A stretch of DNA of 64,000 bases. Source: GAS368 sp965227745. Its GTDB lineage: Bacteria > Verrucomicrobiota > Verrucomicrobiia > Opitutales > Opitutaceae. Location: NCBI GenBank assembly GCA_965227745.1, contig OZ245769.1, positions 4,464,001-4,528,000 of the forward strand, in the 5' to 3' direction. The notes beneath the pieces were generated by a model. That model searched no databases. It was not told the origin of the DNA and saw only the letters and a program-made list of their open reading frames with translations. Position numbers and translations under genes: made by a program. Positions 47,701 to 57,257 of this stretch are shown one piece after another (the stretch's first letter is position 1; the number at the start of each line of letters is the position of its first letter).

Positions 47701-50700
47701 CACCGATGTGGCGGGCAATACCAGCGGCGCGACGGGCAATTTCCCGGTCGTGATCGATACGGTCGCGCCCGTCATCACCGCGACCACCGCACCCGGCACT
47801 TACAACGTGGCGTTCACGTACACGATTTCCGCGCCCGGCACTTCCACCTATGCCTCCACGGCGCTGCCCGCCGGATTGTCCCTTAATGCCACCTCCGGTG
47901 TTATCTCGGGCACGCCGACCGCCGCGGGCGATACCGTGGTCACCCTCACGGCCACCGACCTCGCCGGCAATGCCAGCACCGCGCCGCTCACCATCAGCAT
48001 CGCCAAGGCCACGCCAATCATCACTTGGGCCACGCCCGCGAATATCCTCTATGGCACGGCGCTGAGCGCCACGCAGCTCAATGCCACCGCGACGATCTCC
48101 AGCGTCACCATTCCTGGCGCCTTCGTCTACTCCCCGGCGCTTGGCGTGAAGCCGCCGGCGGGCAGCCAGACGCTCAGCGTGGCGTTTACCCCGACTGACA
48201 CCGCGAACTACAATTCCGTACCCGCGACCACGGTCACCTTGGTCGTCGACCAAGTCACGCTTACGGTCAGTGGGGTCACGGCGGCGGGTCGGATCTACGA
48301 CGGCACTTTGACGGCACCGCTCGGTGGCACGCCCGCCTTGGTTGGCGTGCTGCCGGCGGATGTGGGCAATGTCACCCTTACGGGCACGGCGGTCGGCACG
48401 TTTGCCAATAAAAATATCGGAGCGGCGAAGCCGATCACGGTCACCGGTCTCAGCCTCACGGGCAGCGCTGCGGCCAACTATTCACTGACGCAGCCCACCG
48501 GTCTCTCCGCCACGGTCAGCGCCAAGACCCTCACGGTCTCGGGCATCACGGCCAATAGCCGCCCCTACAATGGCTCCACGGTCGCCACGCTCAATCTGGG
48601 CAGCGCGGCCCTCGTCGGTATCGTCAGCCCGGATGTCGTCACGCCCGTCACATCGAGCGCGGCCGGTGCGTTTGCCACCGCGACGGTGGGCTACGGAAAA
48701 ACCGTGACGATCACCGGCATCACGCTGGGCGGGGCGGGCGCGGGCAATTACGATATCACCCAACCCTCCACCGTGGCCGATATCACGCCGGCCAATGTCG
48801 CCGTCACCATCAGCAATCTGGCGCAGACCTACGATGGCACACCCAAGGCGGCGACCGTGACGGTCGTGCCCGCGGGCACGAGCGTCGTGATCGTCTATTC
48901 CAATGTCGGCGGCCTCCCGCCCACGAATGCCGGCAGCTACTTCGTCTCCGCCAATATCACCGATCCCAACTACAGTGGCAGTGCGACCGCCACGCTCGTG
49001 ATCGCCCGCGCACCGCAGACGATCGCCTTTGCCGCGCCGACGGGCACGCCCGTCATCGGCACTCCGCTGCCGCTGAGCGCGACGGCGAGTACGGGCCTGC
49101 CGGTCACGTTCTCGGTTGTTTCCGGTGCGGCTACGGTGAGCGGTGCCTCGCTCATCTTTACCGGCGGTGGTTCCGTCGTCGTCCGCGCCACCCAAGGTGG
49201 CAATAGCAACTACCTGCCCGCCTCGGCGGAGGTGACGATCTCGTCGGCGGCCAAGGCAGCGCAGACCATCGCGTTTGCGCCGCTGCCCAATCGCCGCGCC
49301 ACCGATCCGGCCTTCTCGCTCTCCGCAACGGCCAGCAGTGGCCTGCCGGTGAGCTTTGCCGTTACCGGACCCGCGACCTTCGACAGCGCCACGCGCACGC
49401 TTACGCTTACGGGGGTGTCAGGCGCGGTTACGGTCACGGCTTCGCAAGCGGGCGACGCCACGTTTTTGGCGGCAACCAGTGTGACGCAGAGCTTCAATGT
49501 CCTGGCCACCGGCCAGCAGATCTTCGTCGGCCTCACGCAAAACAACGATAACATCGTCGTCAGCCTCTCGGCCGATGGGAAATCGGGTACGCTCCTCTGC
49601 TTCATCTCCAGCACGGGTGAACTGTTCTTCGTCAATTTCACCGTCAACGGCGATGGCACCTTCACCGCCACGGTCAGCGCGATCAATAGTGACGACCCCG
49701 ACATGCGCGCCATAGCGAGCCTGTTTGGCGAGCGCGCCGTCGCGGCCAATGGCCCGCGCACGTTTACGGGGCGCATTAATGGCGGCTCGCTCACCGGCTC
49801 GATCCCGGAGCTGGGCGTGACGTTCTCCACGACCGCTCAGGCGGCGGGCGGCCCGAGCGCGGATATCGCGGGGCTTTATCTTGCGACCGCTGTCAACTCT
49901 ACCGGCGGCAGCGATTACTTCATGGTCGGGCCGCAAGGCACGGTGACGGCCTTCGTGGTCCTGCCAAGTGGCGTCAGTTCCGGTACGGGTACGATCGCGG
50001 GCACCACCTTCACCCTCACGCTGGGCACTAACATGGTGGTCACCGGCTCGATCAATCCGGCCACGACGGCCATCGCAGGCACCGTGACGGTGGGCGGACA
50101 AGTGGTGCAGACCTTTGCGGGCACCGGTGCCTACGCCGCGCGCACGGATCGCCTCGTCAATCTCTCCTCGCGGGTGCGCATCGCCCCCGCGGCGGGCCGC
50201 TCATTGATTACGGGCTTCGTGATCGGCGGCACCGAGTCGAAGCGCGTGCTGCTGCGCGCCGTCGGCCCGAGCCTCACTGGCTTTGGCGTCACCGGCGCCC
50301 TGGTGAATCCGAAGCTCCAGCTCTTCGATGCTTCCGGCAAAGTGCTGCTCGAAAATGACGACTGGTCGGGCACGGATACCTCGGCGGCCTTCACGCAAGT
50401 GGGCGCTTTTGCCCTCTCCCTTGGCACCAAAGACGCCGCCGTGCTGACTACGCTCGCGCCCGGTGCCTACTCCATGCAGGTGACGGCCGGGGCCGAAAGC
50501 GGCGCGGGCCTCGCCGAGATCTACGATGCCAGCGCCACCGCCGGCACCGACCGGCAGCGTCTCATCAATATCTCGACGCGCGGCACGGTCGACGTGGGTA
50601 CGGATGGCCTGCTCATCGGCGGCTTCGTGTTGACGGGCAATGCGCCGAAGAAAGTGCTCATCCGCGGTGTTGGCCCTGGGCTTGCCGCCTTTGGTGTCGC

Positions 50701-50983
50701 CGGGGCGCTCGGTGATCCCCGTCTCGCGATCTACTCGGGCTCCACGCTCATCGCGCAAAATGATGATTGGTCCACGGCGCAGCCGCTCACCGCACAGCAG
50801 ACCGTCGCTACGGCCGGAGAGATCACCGCCGCTGCCTCGAGCGCCGGAGCCTTTGCGTACAACGCCGCTTCCAAGGACGCCGCCATCCTCGTCACCCTCG
50901 CGCCCGGCGCCTACACCGCGCAGGTGAGCGGTGCTGCAGGGCAGACGGGCGTCGCGCTCGTGGAAATCTACGAGGTGCCCTGA
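44795..50983 (+). CDS. Giant secreted multidomain Ig-like protein (paralogue A)
   Basis: A 2062-residue protein with a signal peptide (MKLLRFLSVFALAFTVLSVSLRAA). After an N-terminal beta domain come two IPT/TIG domains (about 185-350; PTVSGVSPTSGPAAGGTSVTI type), Big-type domains (351-790, including two copies of TGATGVGGVxKIGDT), two bacterial Ig-like domains (790-988; GSTVTIFRNGSS), a putative-Ig domain, two YDG domains (about 1155-1330; RIYDGTLTA) and an MBG-type domain. The last 495 residues end in two tandem modules of about 130 residues. It is probably a surface or extracellular adhesin or matrix protein. It has no LPXTG, no autotransporter barrel and no membrane helix, so anchoring may depend on the C-terminal module. 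Confidence 0.85.
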   Translation: MKLLRFLSVFALAFTVLSVSLRAASLTGETVSLRVNYTTTTQESVAINEDVYTTSFVVGGGVEVSSQPISVTYTSGGFPQTMSGSITVDVSGNGMTVNFSGTQQPGSLAFILTSVKDESASSITSVTETSSSGIQSGINMTLAPSFSNTGNGSITGGLVPFGFQPGVNISQTISFVLADAVISTPTVSGVSPTSGPAAGGTSVTISGTNFTGTTGVTFGGTAATGVTVVNSTTITATAPAHAAGAVNVAVTNSAGTSTANSFYTYIAAPTVTGVSPTTGPSAGGTSLTITGTGFTGATALTIGGTAPTSFTVNNSTTITTTAPAHAGGAVNIVVTTPGGTGTGTGLYTYFVPTVTAVSVPADGTAKLGDNLDFTINWSAAVTVTGTPTLGLTIGSTSRSANYVSGSTTSSLLFRYTVQAGDLDADGITVGTLAGTIRDAASNSASLTLNSVGSTANVNVDGVVPTLSPVAIVSSNSNTARARTGDVITLTFTSSEPIATPTVTIAGHAVTATNVGNNWTATYTTVGTDTEGVLPFSIALADAAGNAGTSVTATTNASSVTFDKTAPTVTAARISVTGATGVGGVFKIGDTLTVTWNNSASGDNNADVATVLMNLSQLGGGAAVTATNAAGFWSASFTVTADGLDAVGLNAVLTLVRDTTGNSTVNVSGTNSVSVDNEAPVVTAAKIALTGATGVGGVYKIGDTVTATWDNTATGDNNADTITGVTVDFTAFGGGSAVAATNAAGTWTATYTIVAGAVQASNLNVVVTATDNAGNTTPTTGTNNAAVDNIAPAAPSVPDLATASDSGSSSTDNQTNVTTPVFTGTAAANSTVRLYDGATLVGSAVATGGVWSITSTALATGTHSLTATATDEAGNTGTASGALSVLIDFTAPAIPVIGLISTDTGASSTDAVTNDNTLSLTGTAEAGSTVTIFRNGSSVGTALANGSSVWTFDYTGTVLPDATYNFTATATDVAGNTSGATGNFPVVIDTVAPVITATTAPGTYNVAFTYTISAPGTSTYASTALPAGLSLNATSGVISGTPTAAGDTVVTLTATDLAGNASTAPLTISIAKATPIITWATPANILYGTALSATQLNATATISSVTIPGAFVYSPALGVKPPAGSQTLSVAFTPTDTANYNSVPATTVTLVVDQVTLTVSGVTAAGRIYDGTLTAPLGGTPALVGVLPADVGNVTLTGTAVGTFANKNIGAAKPITVTGLSLTGSAAANYSLTQPTGLSATVSAKTLTVSGITANSRPYNGSTVATLNLGSAALVGIVSPDVVTPVTSSAAGAFATATVGYGKTVTITGITLGGAGAGNYDITQPSTVADITPANVAVTISNLAQTYDGTPKAATVTVVPAGTSVVIVYSNVGGLPPTNAGSYFVSANITDPNYSGSATATLVIARAPQTIAFAAPTGTPVIGTPLPLSATASTGLPVTFSVVSGAATVSGASLIFTGGGSVVVRATQGGNSNYLPASAEVTISSAAKAAQTIAFAPLPNRRATDPAFSLSATASSGLPVSFAVTGPATFDSATRTLTLTGVSGAVTVTASQAGDATFLAATSVTQSFNVLATGQQIFVGLTQNNDNIVVSLSADGKSGTLLCFISSTGELFFVNFTVNGDGTFTATVSAINSDDPDMRAIASLFGERAVAANGPRTFTGRINGGSLTGSIPELGVTFSTTAQAAGGPSADIAGLYLATAVNSTGGSDYFMVGPQGTVTAFVVLPSGVSSGTGTIAGTTFTLTLGTNMVVTGSINPATTAIAGTVTVGGQVVQTFAGTGAYAARTDRLVNLSSRVRIAPAAGRSLITGFVIGGTESKRVLLRAVGPSLTGFGVTGALVNPKLQLFDASGKVLLENDDWSGTDTSAAFTQVGAFALSLGTKDAAVLTTLAPGAYSMQVTAGAESGAGLAEIYDASATAGTDRQRLINISTRGTVDVGTDGLLIGGFVLTGNAPKKVLIRGVGPGLAAFGVAGALGDPRLAIYSGSTLIAQNDDWSTAQPLTAQQTVATAGEITAAASSAGAFAYNAASKDAAILVTLAPGAYTAQVSGAAGQTGVALVEIYEVP

Positions 50984-51033
50984 GGCCTCGCGAGCGAGCG
51001 AAGGCCGAAGACCCTATCCCAAGCGCCAGTGAC

Positions 51034-51064
51034 GCGGCCGAAATTTCCAAATGGTTTCGGCCGC
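51034..51064. repeat. Perfect 10-bp inverted repeat between giant genes
   Basis: GCGGCCGAAA, loop TTTCCAAATGG, TTTCGGCCGC. It lies 51 bp after the first giant stop and lacks a T-run. It could be an operator or a weak terminator. Confidence 0.5.
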
Positions 51065-51259
51065 TGCTGTGGGCGATGGCTGCGCTTGAAGTTTTTTTGG
51101 CGCTTGGAGGTTGGGCTTTGGAGCTTCCACCGCGCTTCGCGGTGGTCGTTCGTCACGCCGGGGTGCTGTTGGTCACAGGTCCGTTGACGGTTGGGCATGG
51201 GTAGAAGCTCTGGGAAGAGCGCTGGGGAATTGTCCTCAGCCGCTCCCCTTCTTCTTCCT

Positions 51260-54200
51260 ATGCACCTCCTCGCTTCGTCTCGTCTCGGTTTGTGGTTCGC
51301 TCATTTTATCGCGGTTTCGCGGATCGGTCGCTTGGGCCGCGGGGCCACGATGGTCCTCGTGCTCGCCAGCGCGCTCGGGCTCGCCTCCCGCGCCTCCGCG
51401 ACGACGGAGAGCTACACCGGCATCACGAGCCTATTGGGCACGTCCATCACCTGGGGCGATTTTACGTACTCCTGCAACGGCAGCTTTGGATCCGGCTACG
51501 CCCAGACCTCGACGGCCAGCCCGGGTCGCCCTCCCGGCATTCAATTCGGCGCGAGCATCTCCGGAGCCACCGCCACCGCATCTATCGGCCTGAAAAGCGG
51601 CGGCTCCTATACCGCCTTCACGGTGACAAGTATCTCGGCTTCTTCGTACTACAACGGCGGCACGGTGGCGACCAAGCACACGCTCACCGGTTACAAGAAC
51701 GGATTGCCGGTGCCCGGGGCCAGTCAGCAAATTACCACGGTCGAGGCCATCACGGGCACGCCCATTACGCTCAATTCATCGTTTGCCGGCCTCGATGCCA
51801 TCGCTATCGCGCCGGATAACGGCGAGATGGCCCTGCAAATCTATTCCATCACGTACACCGGTATTACGGATAACACCCCGCCCACGGTCAGCTCCATCGC
51901 GCGCTTCGATTCCGCCACGACCAATGCCGCGAACCTCCGATACACGGTCACCTTCAGCGAAGCCGTGACGGGAGTCACCTCCGACGACTTTACGGTGACG
52001 GCCAGCGGCGTCACGGGTGCCAGCGTCACGAGTGTGACCGGCAGCGGCGCGACCTACAGCGTAACCGTGGGCACCGGCTCGGGCGACGGCACGCTCCGCC
52101 TCGATCTCAAGTCCTCCGGCACTGGCATCGCCGATGCCTTTTCCAATGCCATCACGACGGGCTTTACCTCCGGCGAAGTCTACACGCTCGATCGCACGGC
52201 GCCGACCGCCTCGATCGGGGCGCCGTCCGCAGCGGCCGCGACGACGGGCCCGGTGTCATTTACGATCACGTACGCCGACACCAACTTCAGCTCCGCCAAT
52301 CTGTTCAATAGCAACATCACCGTTAACAAAACGGGCACGGCCGACTGCGCCATCTCCACCTCGGGCAGTGGCAATACCCGCACGGTCACACTTTTGAATC
52401 TGACTGGCGACGGCACGCTCGGTATCAGTCTCGCCGCCGGCACCGCGTCCGATACGGCGGGGAATCTCGCTCCCGCGGCCGGCCCGAGCGCCACCTTCCA
52501 GGTCGTCAATACGAAGCCTGCCATCAGCAACACTTCCGGCCCGGCCAGCACCTACGGCGCGACGATCGCGAGCTATCCCATCTCCGCCACGGGTTCGCCT
52601 TCCTCGTATGGCGCGAGCGGTCTTCCTGCCGGCCTGAACGTCGATGCCAACAGCGGTTCGATTACGGGCATGCCGACGGTTAGCGGTAATTTCAGCGTGA
52701 CTCTTTCCGCCACCAATCTCGCGGGCACGGGCAATGCGACGCTGACCTTCACCGTGGAACGCGCGGCTTTGACGGTTACCGCCCAGCCGGCCAACCGGCT
52801 CTATGGCGCGACCAATCCTTCGTTTAGCGCCACGGTCAGCGGTTTCGTCAATGGCGACACCAGCGCCGTCGTCTCGGGCACGGCTTCACTCACTTCGCCG
52901 GCCACGGCCACGACTCCGGCGGGCAATGCAGACATTATCCCGACGGTCGGCACGCTCACCGCGGCCAACTATAAGTTCACCAATTTCGTCAAGGGCGTGC
53001 TCGCGATCAATCCCGTGCCGCTCACAGTGACGGCGGATCCGGCGTCACGCGCGTTTGGCGAGGGTAATCCCCCATTCACCGTCAGCTTCACGGGGTTCGT
53101 CAACGGCGAGACCGCAGCCAATGCCGGCATCTCGGGCGCCGCGAGCTTTACGACCAATGCCCTGCCGCTCAGCCCGGTGGGCAACTACACGGTCACACCG
53201 GCGATCGGTTCGCTGACGTCCACCAACTACTCGTTCACCTCGTTCACCGAGGGCACGCTCATCGTGACCAAAGCCGCCCTGACGGTGCTGGGAGTGCTCG
53301 CCGACAATAAGACTTACGACGGCAGCCTCACCGCCACGCTCGACTTTTCGGGCGCCGCGCTGAACGGCGTGGCCCTCGGCGATGAGGCGAATGTCGCGAT
53401 CGATTCGTCCGCGGCGACCGCCGTCTTTTCCTCCAAGACGGCCGTCAGCGACAAGGCCGTCACCGTGAGCGGCGTAAAGCTCAGCGGCCCCTCCGCCGCC
53501 AATTACACCGTGGCCCAGCCCACGGGCGTAAAAGGCAATATCTTCAAGCGCACCGTGATCGTCTCCGGCGTCACCGCTTCGAACAAAGTGTACGACGGCA
53601 ATGCGACCGCGACGTTTAGCACCACGGCCGCCACGCTCAGCGGCATCGTCAGCGGCGATGTGGCCACGCTGGATCGCAGCGTCGCGTCCGGCATTTTCCA
53701 GGCGACCAAGATCAAAAGCGGGCCGCAGATCGCGGCGCTGAAGATTGGTGGTGACACGGATGTGTTTGCACTCGACGCGGGCGATCCGACGGTCGGCGTG
53801 GGCAAGACCGTCGTCATTTCCGGCCTCACGCTCGCTGGTTTAGACAAGGATAATTATTCGGTAGCGTCACCGTCGGGCGTCACGGCGAGTATCACGCCCA
53901 AGGCGCTGACGGTCGCGGGCACCACCGCGTCCGATAAAGTTTACAACGGCACCACCCCCGCGACGCTCGGCTTCGGTAGCGCGACGCTCGTCGGCGTCGT
54001 CAGCCCCGATGTGGTGACGCTGGTCAGCAGCGCCGCGACGGGTACCTTTGCCAATGCGAATGTGGGCCTGAACAAGACAGTGACTGTGGCCGGCCTCACC
54101 CTCGGCGGCGCGGCGGCGGCCAACTACACCGTCACGCAGCCCACGACGACGGCAAGCATCACCCCCGCCAACGCCTCGGTGAGCATTAGCGGCTTGAGCC

Positions 54201-56356
54201 AGGTTTATGACGGCACGCCAAAGTCTGCCACCATCACCATCACGCCCAATGCCGCGGCCTCCATCGTCTATTCCAACACCGCCTCCGGCACGCCCATCAA
54301 TGCCGGCAACTACACGGTGAGCGTGAATATCACCGATGCGAATTACAGCGGCGGCACCACCGCCCGGTTTGTGATCGCCAAGGCCCCGCAGACCGTCGCG
54401 TTTGCCGCGCTCTCCGGCACGCCCACGATCAATGTCCCGCTCACCCTGTCCGCCACGGCGAGCAGCACGCTCCCCGTCACGTATTCGCTCGTGAGCGGCC
54501 CCGCCTCGCTGAACGGCGCCACCCTGACGCTCACCTCGAGCGGCGCGGTGACGGTGCGGGCCACCCAGGCTGGTGGTGACAACTATCTCCCGGCCACGGC
54601 CGACCTCACGCTCGCCGCGGGCGGGAAGCTTCCGCAGACCGTCTCGTTTGCCGCCCTCAGCAACCGCCGCAGCACGGACGCGGCCTTTACCCTCAACGCC
54701 AGCGCAAGCAGCGGCCTGCCCGTGACGTTTACCGTCACCGGCCCCGCGACATTCAATAGCGCCACCCGCACCCTCACGCTCACGGGCGCGGCGGGCGCCG
54801 TGACGGTCGTCGCTTCGCAGGCGGGCAATGGTACCTTTGCCGCCGCCCCGGATGTGACCCGCAGCTTCAATGTGCTCGCGACCGGCCAGCAGACCTTCTT
54901 CGGTCTCACCTCCAATCGCGACACGGTCGGCGTGAGTATTTCCGCCGACGGCAAATCCGGCACCTTGATCTGCTATCTCGGCGCGACTGGTGAGGCCTTC
55001 GTCGTGGACTTCGTCGTCAATTCCGATGGCACCTTCGATGCCACGGTCACGGCGCTCAACGCGGCGGAACTCGAGGAACTCCTCCTCGCGAGCGATGGCT
55101 TCGGCGCACGCGCTGCGGCCACGGGCTCGCGGACCTTTACGGGTAAGCTCGATGGCGGCTCGATCTCCGGCTCCATCCTCGAGCTCGGCGTTTCGTTCTC
55201 CGCCGCGGTGCAGCCGGCGAGCGGCTCCAGCGCGGGTGTGTCGGGAGTGTACAAAGCTCCCTCCACGGGCGGCGCGGCCGGCGGTACCTACTCCATCGTC
55301 GGCACGCAGGGTCAGGTCTTTGCCATCGCGGTGACCCCGACATCCGTGGTCGCCGGCACGGGCACGGTATCCGCGAGCAATACGTTCTCCATCCAAAGTG
55401 GTAATAGCACGATCGCCGCGGCGATCGATGCCGCCACGACTGCGGTCACGGGCACGGTTTCCGTCAGCGGGCAGCAAGTACAGACCTTTGCCGGTACGAA
55501 CATCTCCAGCGTCCGCACGGATCGCCTCGTGAATCTCTCCTCCCGCGTGCGCATCGCTCCTGCGGCCGGTCGCACGCTCATCACGGGCTTTGTGATCGGT
55601 GGCACCGAGTCGAAGCGCCTCCTCCTGCGCGCCGTCGGCCCGAGCCTCACGAACTTCGGCGTCACCGGCGCCTTGGTGAATCCGAAGCTCCAGCTCTTCG
55701 ACGCCTCCGGCAAGGTGCTCCTCGAAAACGATGACTGGACCGGGACCGATACGGCGGCGGCCTTTGCCCAAGTCGGTGCATTCGGCCTCACGGCCGGCAC
55801 CAAGGATGCCGCGATCCTCACCACGCTCGCTCCTGGTGCCTACTCCATGCAGGTCACGGCCGGTACCGAGAGCGGCACGGGTCTCGCCGAAATCTACGAT
55901 GCCAGCGCGACCGCCAGCACGGATACGCAGCGCCTCGTGAATATCTCGACGCGTGGCACCGTGGACGTCGGTACCGATGGTCTGCTCATCGGCGGCTTCG
56001 TGGTGACGGGTAATGCTCCGAAGAAAGTCCTCATCCGCGGCGTCGGCCCCGGCCTCACGGCCTTTGGCGTCGCTGGCGCGCTGGTCGATCCGCGCATCGC
56101 CGTCTACTCCGGTTCGACGCTCATTGCCCAGAACGACGACTGGTCCGTCGCCCAGCCGGTCAACGCGCTGCAAACGGTCGCCACCGCCGCCGAAGTCACC
56201 AACGCCGCCGTCAGCGCGGGCTCCTTTGCCCTGAATGCGGGCACGAAGGACGCCGCCGTGCTCGTCACGCTGGCCCCCGGTGCCTACACCGCGCAAGTCA
56301 CCGGTGCCGCCGGCCAGACCGGCGTGGCCCTCGTGGAAATCTACGAAGTCCCGTAA
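51260..56356 (+). CDS. Giant secreted multidomain Ig-like protein (paralogue B)
   Basis: A 1698-residue protein starting at ATG 51,260, with a long signal peptide ending near ASRASATTES. An N-terminal sandwich (to about 200) is followed by a SwmB-like domain (about 207-305), a Big-like domain with the same DxxFSSANLFN pattern (313-415), a putative-Ig domain (417-495), two MBG domains (503-670), three YDG domains (673 onward), an MBG-type domain and a C-terminal region (1203-1698) that is nearly the same as paralogue A. DNA differences in that region are mostly synonymous. It lacks the IPT/TIG part of A. The domain shuffle with a constant tail suggests that the tail is the export or anchoring unit. 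Confidence 0.85.
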   Translation: MHLLASSRLGLWFAHFIAVSRIGRLGRGATMVLVLASALGLASRASATTESYTGITSLLGTSITWGDFTYSCNGSFGSGYAQTSTASPGRPPGIQFGASISGATATASIGLKSGGSYTAFTVTSISASSYYNGGTVATKHTLTGYKNGLPVPGASQQITTVEAITGTPITLNSSFAGLDAIAIAPDNGEMALQIYSITYTGITDNTPPTVSSIARFDSATTNAANLRYTVTFSEAVTGVTSDDFTVTASGVTGASVTSVTGSGATYSVTVGTGSGDGTLRLDLKSSGTGIADAFSNAITTGFTSGEVYTLDRTAPTASIGAPSAAAATTGPVSFTITYADTNFSSANLFNSNITVNKTGTADCAISTSGSGNTRTVTLLNLTGDGTLGISLAAGTASDTAGNLAPAAGPSATFQVVNTKPAISNTSGPASTYGATIASYPISATGSPSSYGASGLPAGLNVDANSGSITGMPTVSGNFSVTLSATNLAGTGNATLTFTVERAALTVTAQPANRLYGATNPSFSATVSGFVNGDTSAVVSGTASLTSPATATTPAGNADIIPTVGTLTAANYKFTNFVKGVLAINPVPLTVTADPASRAFGEGNPPFTVSFTGFVNGETAANAGISGAASFTTNALPLSPVGNYTVTPAIGSLTSTNYSFTSFTEGTLIVTKAALTVLGVLADNKTYDGSLTATLDFSGAALNGVALGDEANVAIDSSAATAVFSSKTAVSDKAVTVSGVKLSGPSAANYTVAQPTGVKGNIFKRTVIVSGVTASNKVYDGNATATFSTTAATLSGIVSGDVATLDRSVASGIFQATKIKSGPQIAALKIGGDTDVFALDAGDPTVGVGKTVVISGLTLAGLDKDNYSVASPSGVTASITPKALTVAGTTASDKVYNGTTPATLGFGSATLVGVVSPDVVTLVSSAATGTFANANVGLNKTVTVAGLTLGGAAAANYTVTQPTTTASITPANASVSISGLSQVYDGTPKSATITITPNAAASIVYSNTASGTPINAGNYTVSVNITDANYSGGTTARFVIAKAPQTVAFAALSGTPTINVPLTLSATASSTLPVTYSLVSGPASLNGATLTLTSSGAVTVRATQAGGDNYLPATADLTLAAGGKLPQTVSFAALSNRRSTDAAFTLNASASSGLPVTFTVTGPATFNSATRTLTLTGAAGAVTVVASQAGNGTFAAAPDVTRSFNVLATGQQTFFGLTSNRDTVGVSISADGKSGTLICYLGATGEAFVVDFVVNSDGTFDATVTALNAAELEELLLASDGFGARAAATGSRTFTGKLDGGSISGSILELGVSFSAAVQPASGSSAGVSGVYKAPSTGGAAGGTYSIVGTQGQVFAIAVTPTSVVAGTGTVSASNTFSIQSGNSTIAAAIDAATTAVTGTVSVSGQQVQTFAGTNISSVRTDRLVNLSSRVRIAPAAGRTLITGFVIGGTESKRLLLRAVGPSLTNFGVTGALVNPKLQLFDASGKVLLENDDWTGTDTAAAFAQVGAFGLTAGTKDAAILTTLAPGAYSMQVTAGTESGTGLAEIYDASATASTDTQRLVNISTRGTVDVGTDGLLIGGFVVTGNAPKKVLIRGVGPGLTAFGVAGALVDPRIAVYSGSTLIAQNDDWSVAQPVNALQTVATAAEVTNAAVSAGSFALNAGTKDAAVLVTLAPGAYTAQVTGAAGQTGVALVEIYEVP

Positions 56357-56386
56357 AGCACCGGCAAAACTGCCGCCTCTCTCCAA

Positions 56387-56417
56387 GCCGCCCGCCTTGC
56401 GCGGGCGGCTTTTTTTT
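56387..56417 (+). terminator. Rho-independent terminator after giant gene B
   Basis: GCCGCCCGC, loop CTTGC, GCGGGCGGC, then eight T. Nine perfect pairs make it the strongest terminator in the window. Confidence 0.93.
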
Positions 56418-56426
56418 GCGCGCCCG

Positions 56427-56449
56427 AAGCGGAGGTGAACGCCTCCGCT
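56427..56449 (-). terminator. Hairpin after the response regulator gene
   Basis: GCGGAGG and CCTCCGC pair around a short loop, flanked by AAG and CTT, immediately beyond the regulator stop. It would end the leftward operon. Confidence 0.6.
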
Positions 56450-57205
56450 TTAATCCCCGGCCGCCAACATCGTGCCCGGCAGGCGGGACTTAAGCGCGGG
56501 CCAGTACAGGCGACCGACCGGCACGTCGGCGGCGATGCCGTGGACTTGGAGGCAGATGGATTTCTGCGGGTCGCGCCGATAGCCCGCGAGGCGCGGGAGG
56601 TTGACGATGGCGGTGCGGTGGACGCGGAAGAACAGGGTCTCGGGCAGGATTTCCTCCCACGCCTTGAGGCTGCGCCGGACCAAGATCGAACTGCCGTCGG
56701 CGAGGTGCACCAGCGAGTAGTTTTCCTCCGCCTCGATCAGGCAGAGATCGGTGATGGAGGCAAAACGCGCCGACGAACCGGAGCTGAGATGAATGATGTC
56801 GTCGGGCCGCAACGCGACACTCGGGGCGGCGGCGATGCCTTCGCTCTCCGCCGGTGCGGTCTGCGCGACGCGAGCCAGCGCGCGGGCGAGGCGCTCGGCT
56901 TTGACCGGCTTCAAGAGGTAGTCGAGGGCATTGACCTCAAAGGCGCGCACGGCGTGTTCGTTGTGCGCGGTCACGAAAATGATTTTCGCCCCCGGCCGGA
57001 CGTTGGGCACGAGGTCGAAGCCGCTGCCACCCACGAGCTGAATGTCGAGAAACACGAGGTCGTAGTCCGCGCCGGAGAGCAGGGCGTTGGCGGTTTTCAC
57101 GGTGCCCGCTTCGCCCACGATCTCGATCGCCGGATGCACCGCGAGCATCGCGCGCAAATCCGTGCGCGCGGTCTTCTCGTCGTCGATGATCAGGGCGTGG
57201 TGCAT
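56450..57205 (-). CDS. LytTR-family response regulator
   Basis: The 251-residue protein has a receiver domain (residues 1-120) with acidic Asp8/Asp9, phosphoacceptor Asp54 (YDLVFLDIQL), Thr80 and Lys100 (YLLKP), then a LytTR DNA-binding domain (about 140-245; SSGSSARFASITDLCLIEAEENYSLVHLADGSSILVRRSLKAWEEILPETLFFRVHRTAIVNL). It should be phosphorylated by the two kinases encoded just upstream, and it binds DNA as LytTR proteins do, at direct repeats near promoters. It is the last gene of the operon, 53 bp after the second kinase gene. Confidence 0.95.
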   Translation of the reverse strand: MHHALIIDDEKTARTDLRAMLAVHPAIEIVGEAGTVKTANALLSGADYDLVFLDIQLVGGSGFDLVPNVRPGAKIIFVTAHNEHAVRAFEVNALDYLLKPVKAERLARALARVAQTAPAESEGIAAAPSVALRPDDIIHLSSGSSARFASITDLCLIEAEENYSLVHLADGSSILVRRSLKAWEEILPETLFFRVHRTAIVNLPRLAGYRRDPQKSICLQVHGIAADVPVGRLYWPALKSRLPGTMLAAGD

Positions 57206-57257
57206 GGGGAATCAGTCTCTTTTCGGCGGTAAGCGGGGTGGGCCGTCATCCGAGGAA

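Noticed and set aside
46193..48253. 686-residue reading frame on the - strand
   Set aside because: Arg/Gly/Asp-rich shadow of the giant Ig-like gene, produced by its GC-rich codons.
50998..51204. Hydrophobic tail of a frame (LLWAMAALEVFLALGGWALE) between the giant genes
   Set aside because: No credible start after the previous stop, and most of the frame overlaps the giant gene.
53867..56386. 839-residue reading frame on the - strand
   Set aside because: Shadow of giant paralogue B with no signal, motif or start context.
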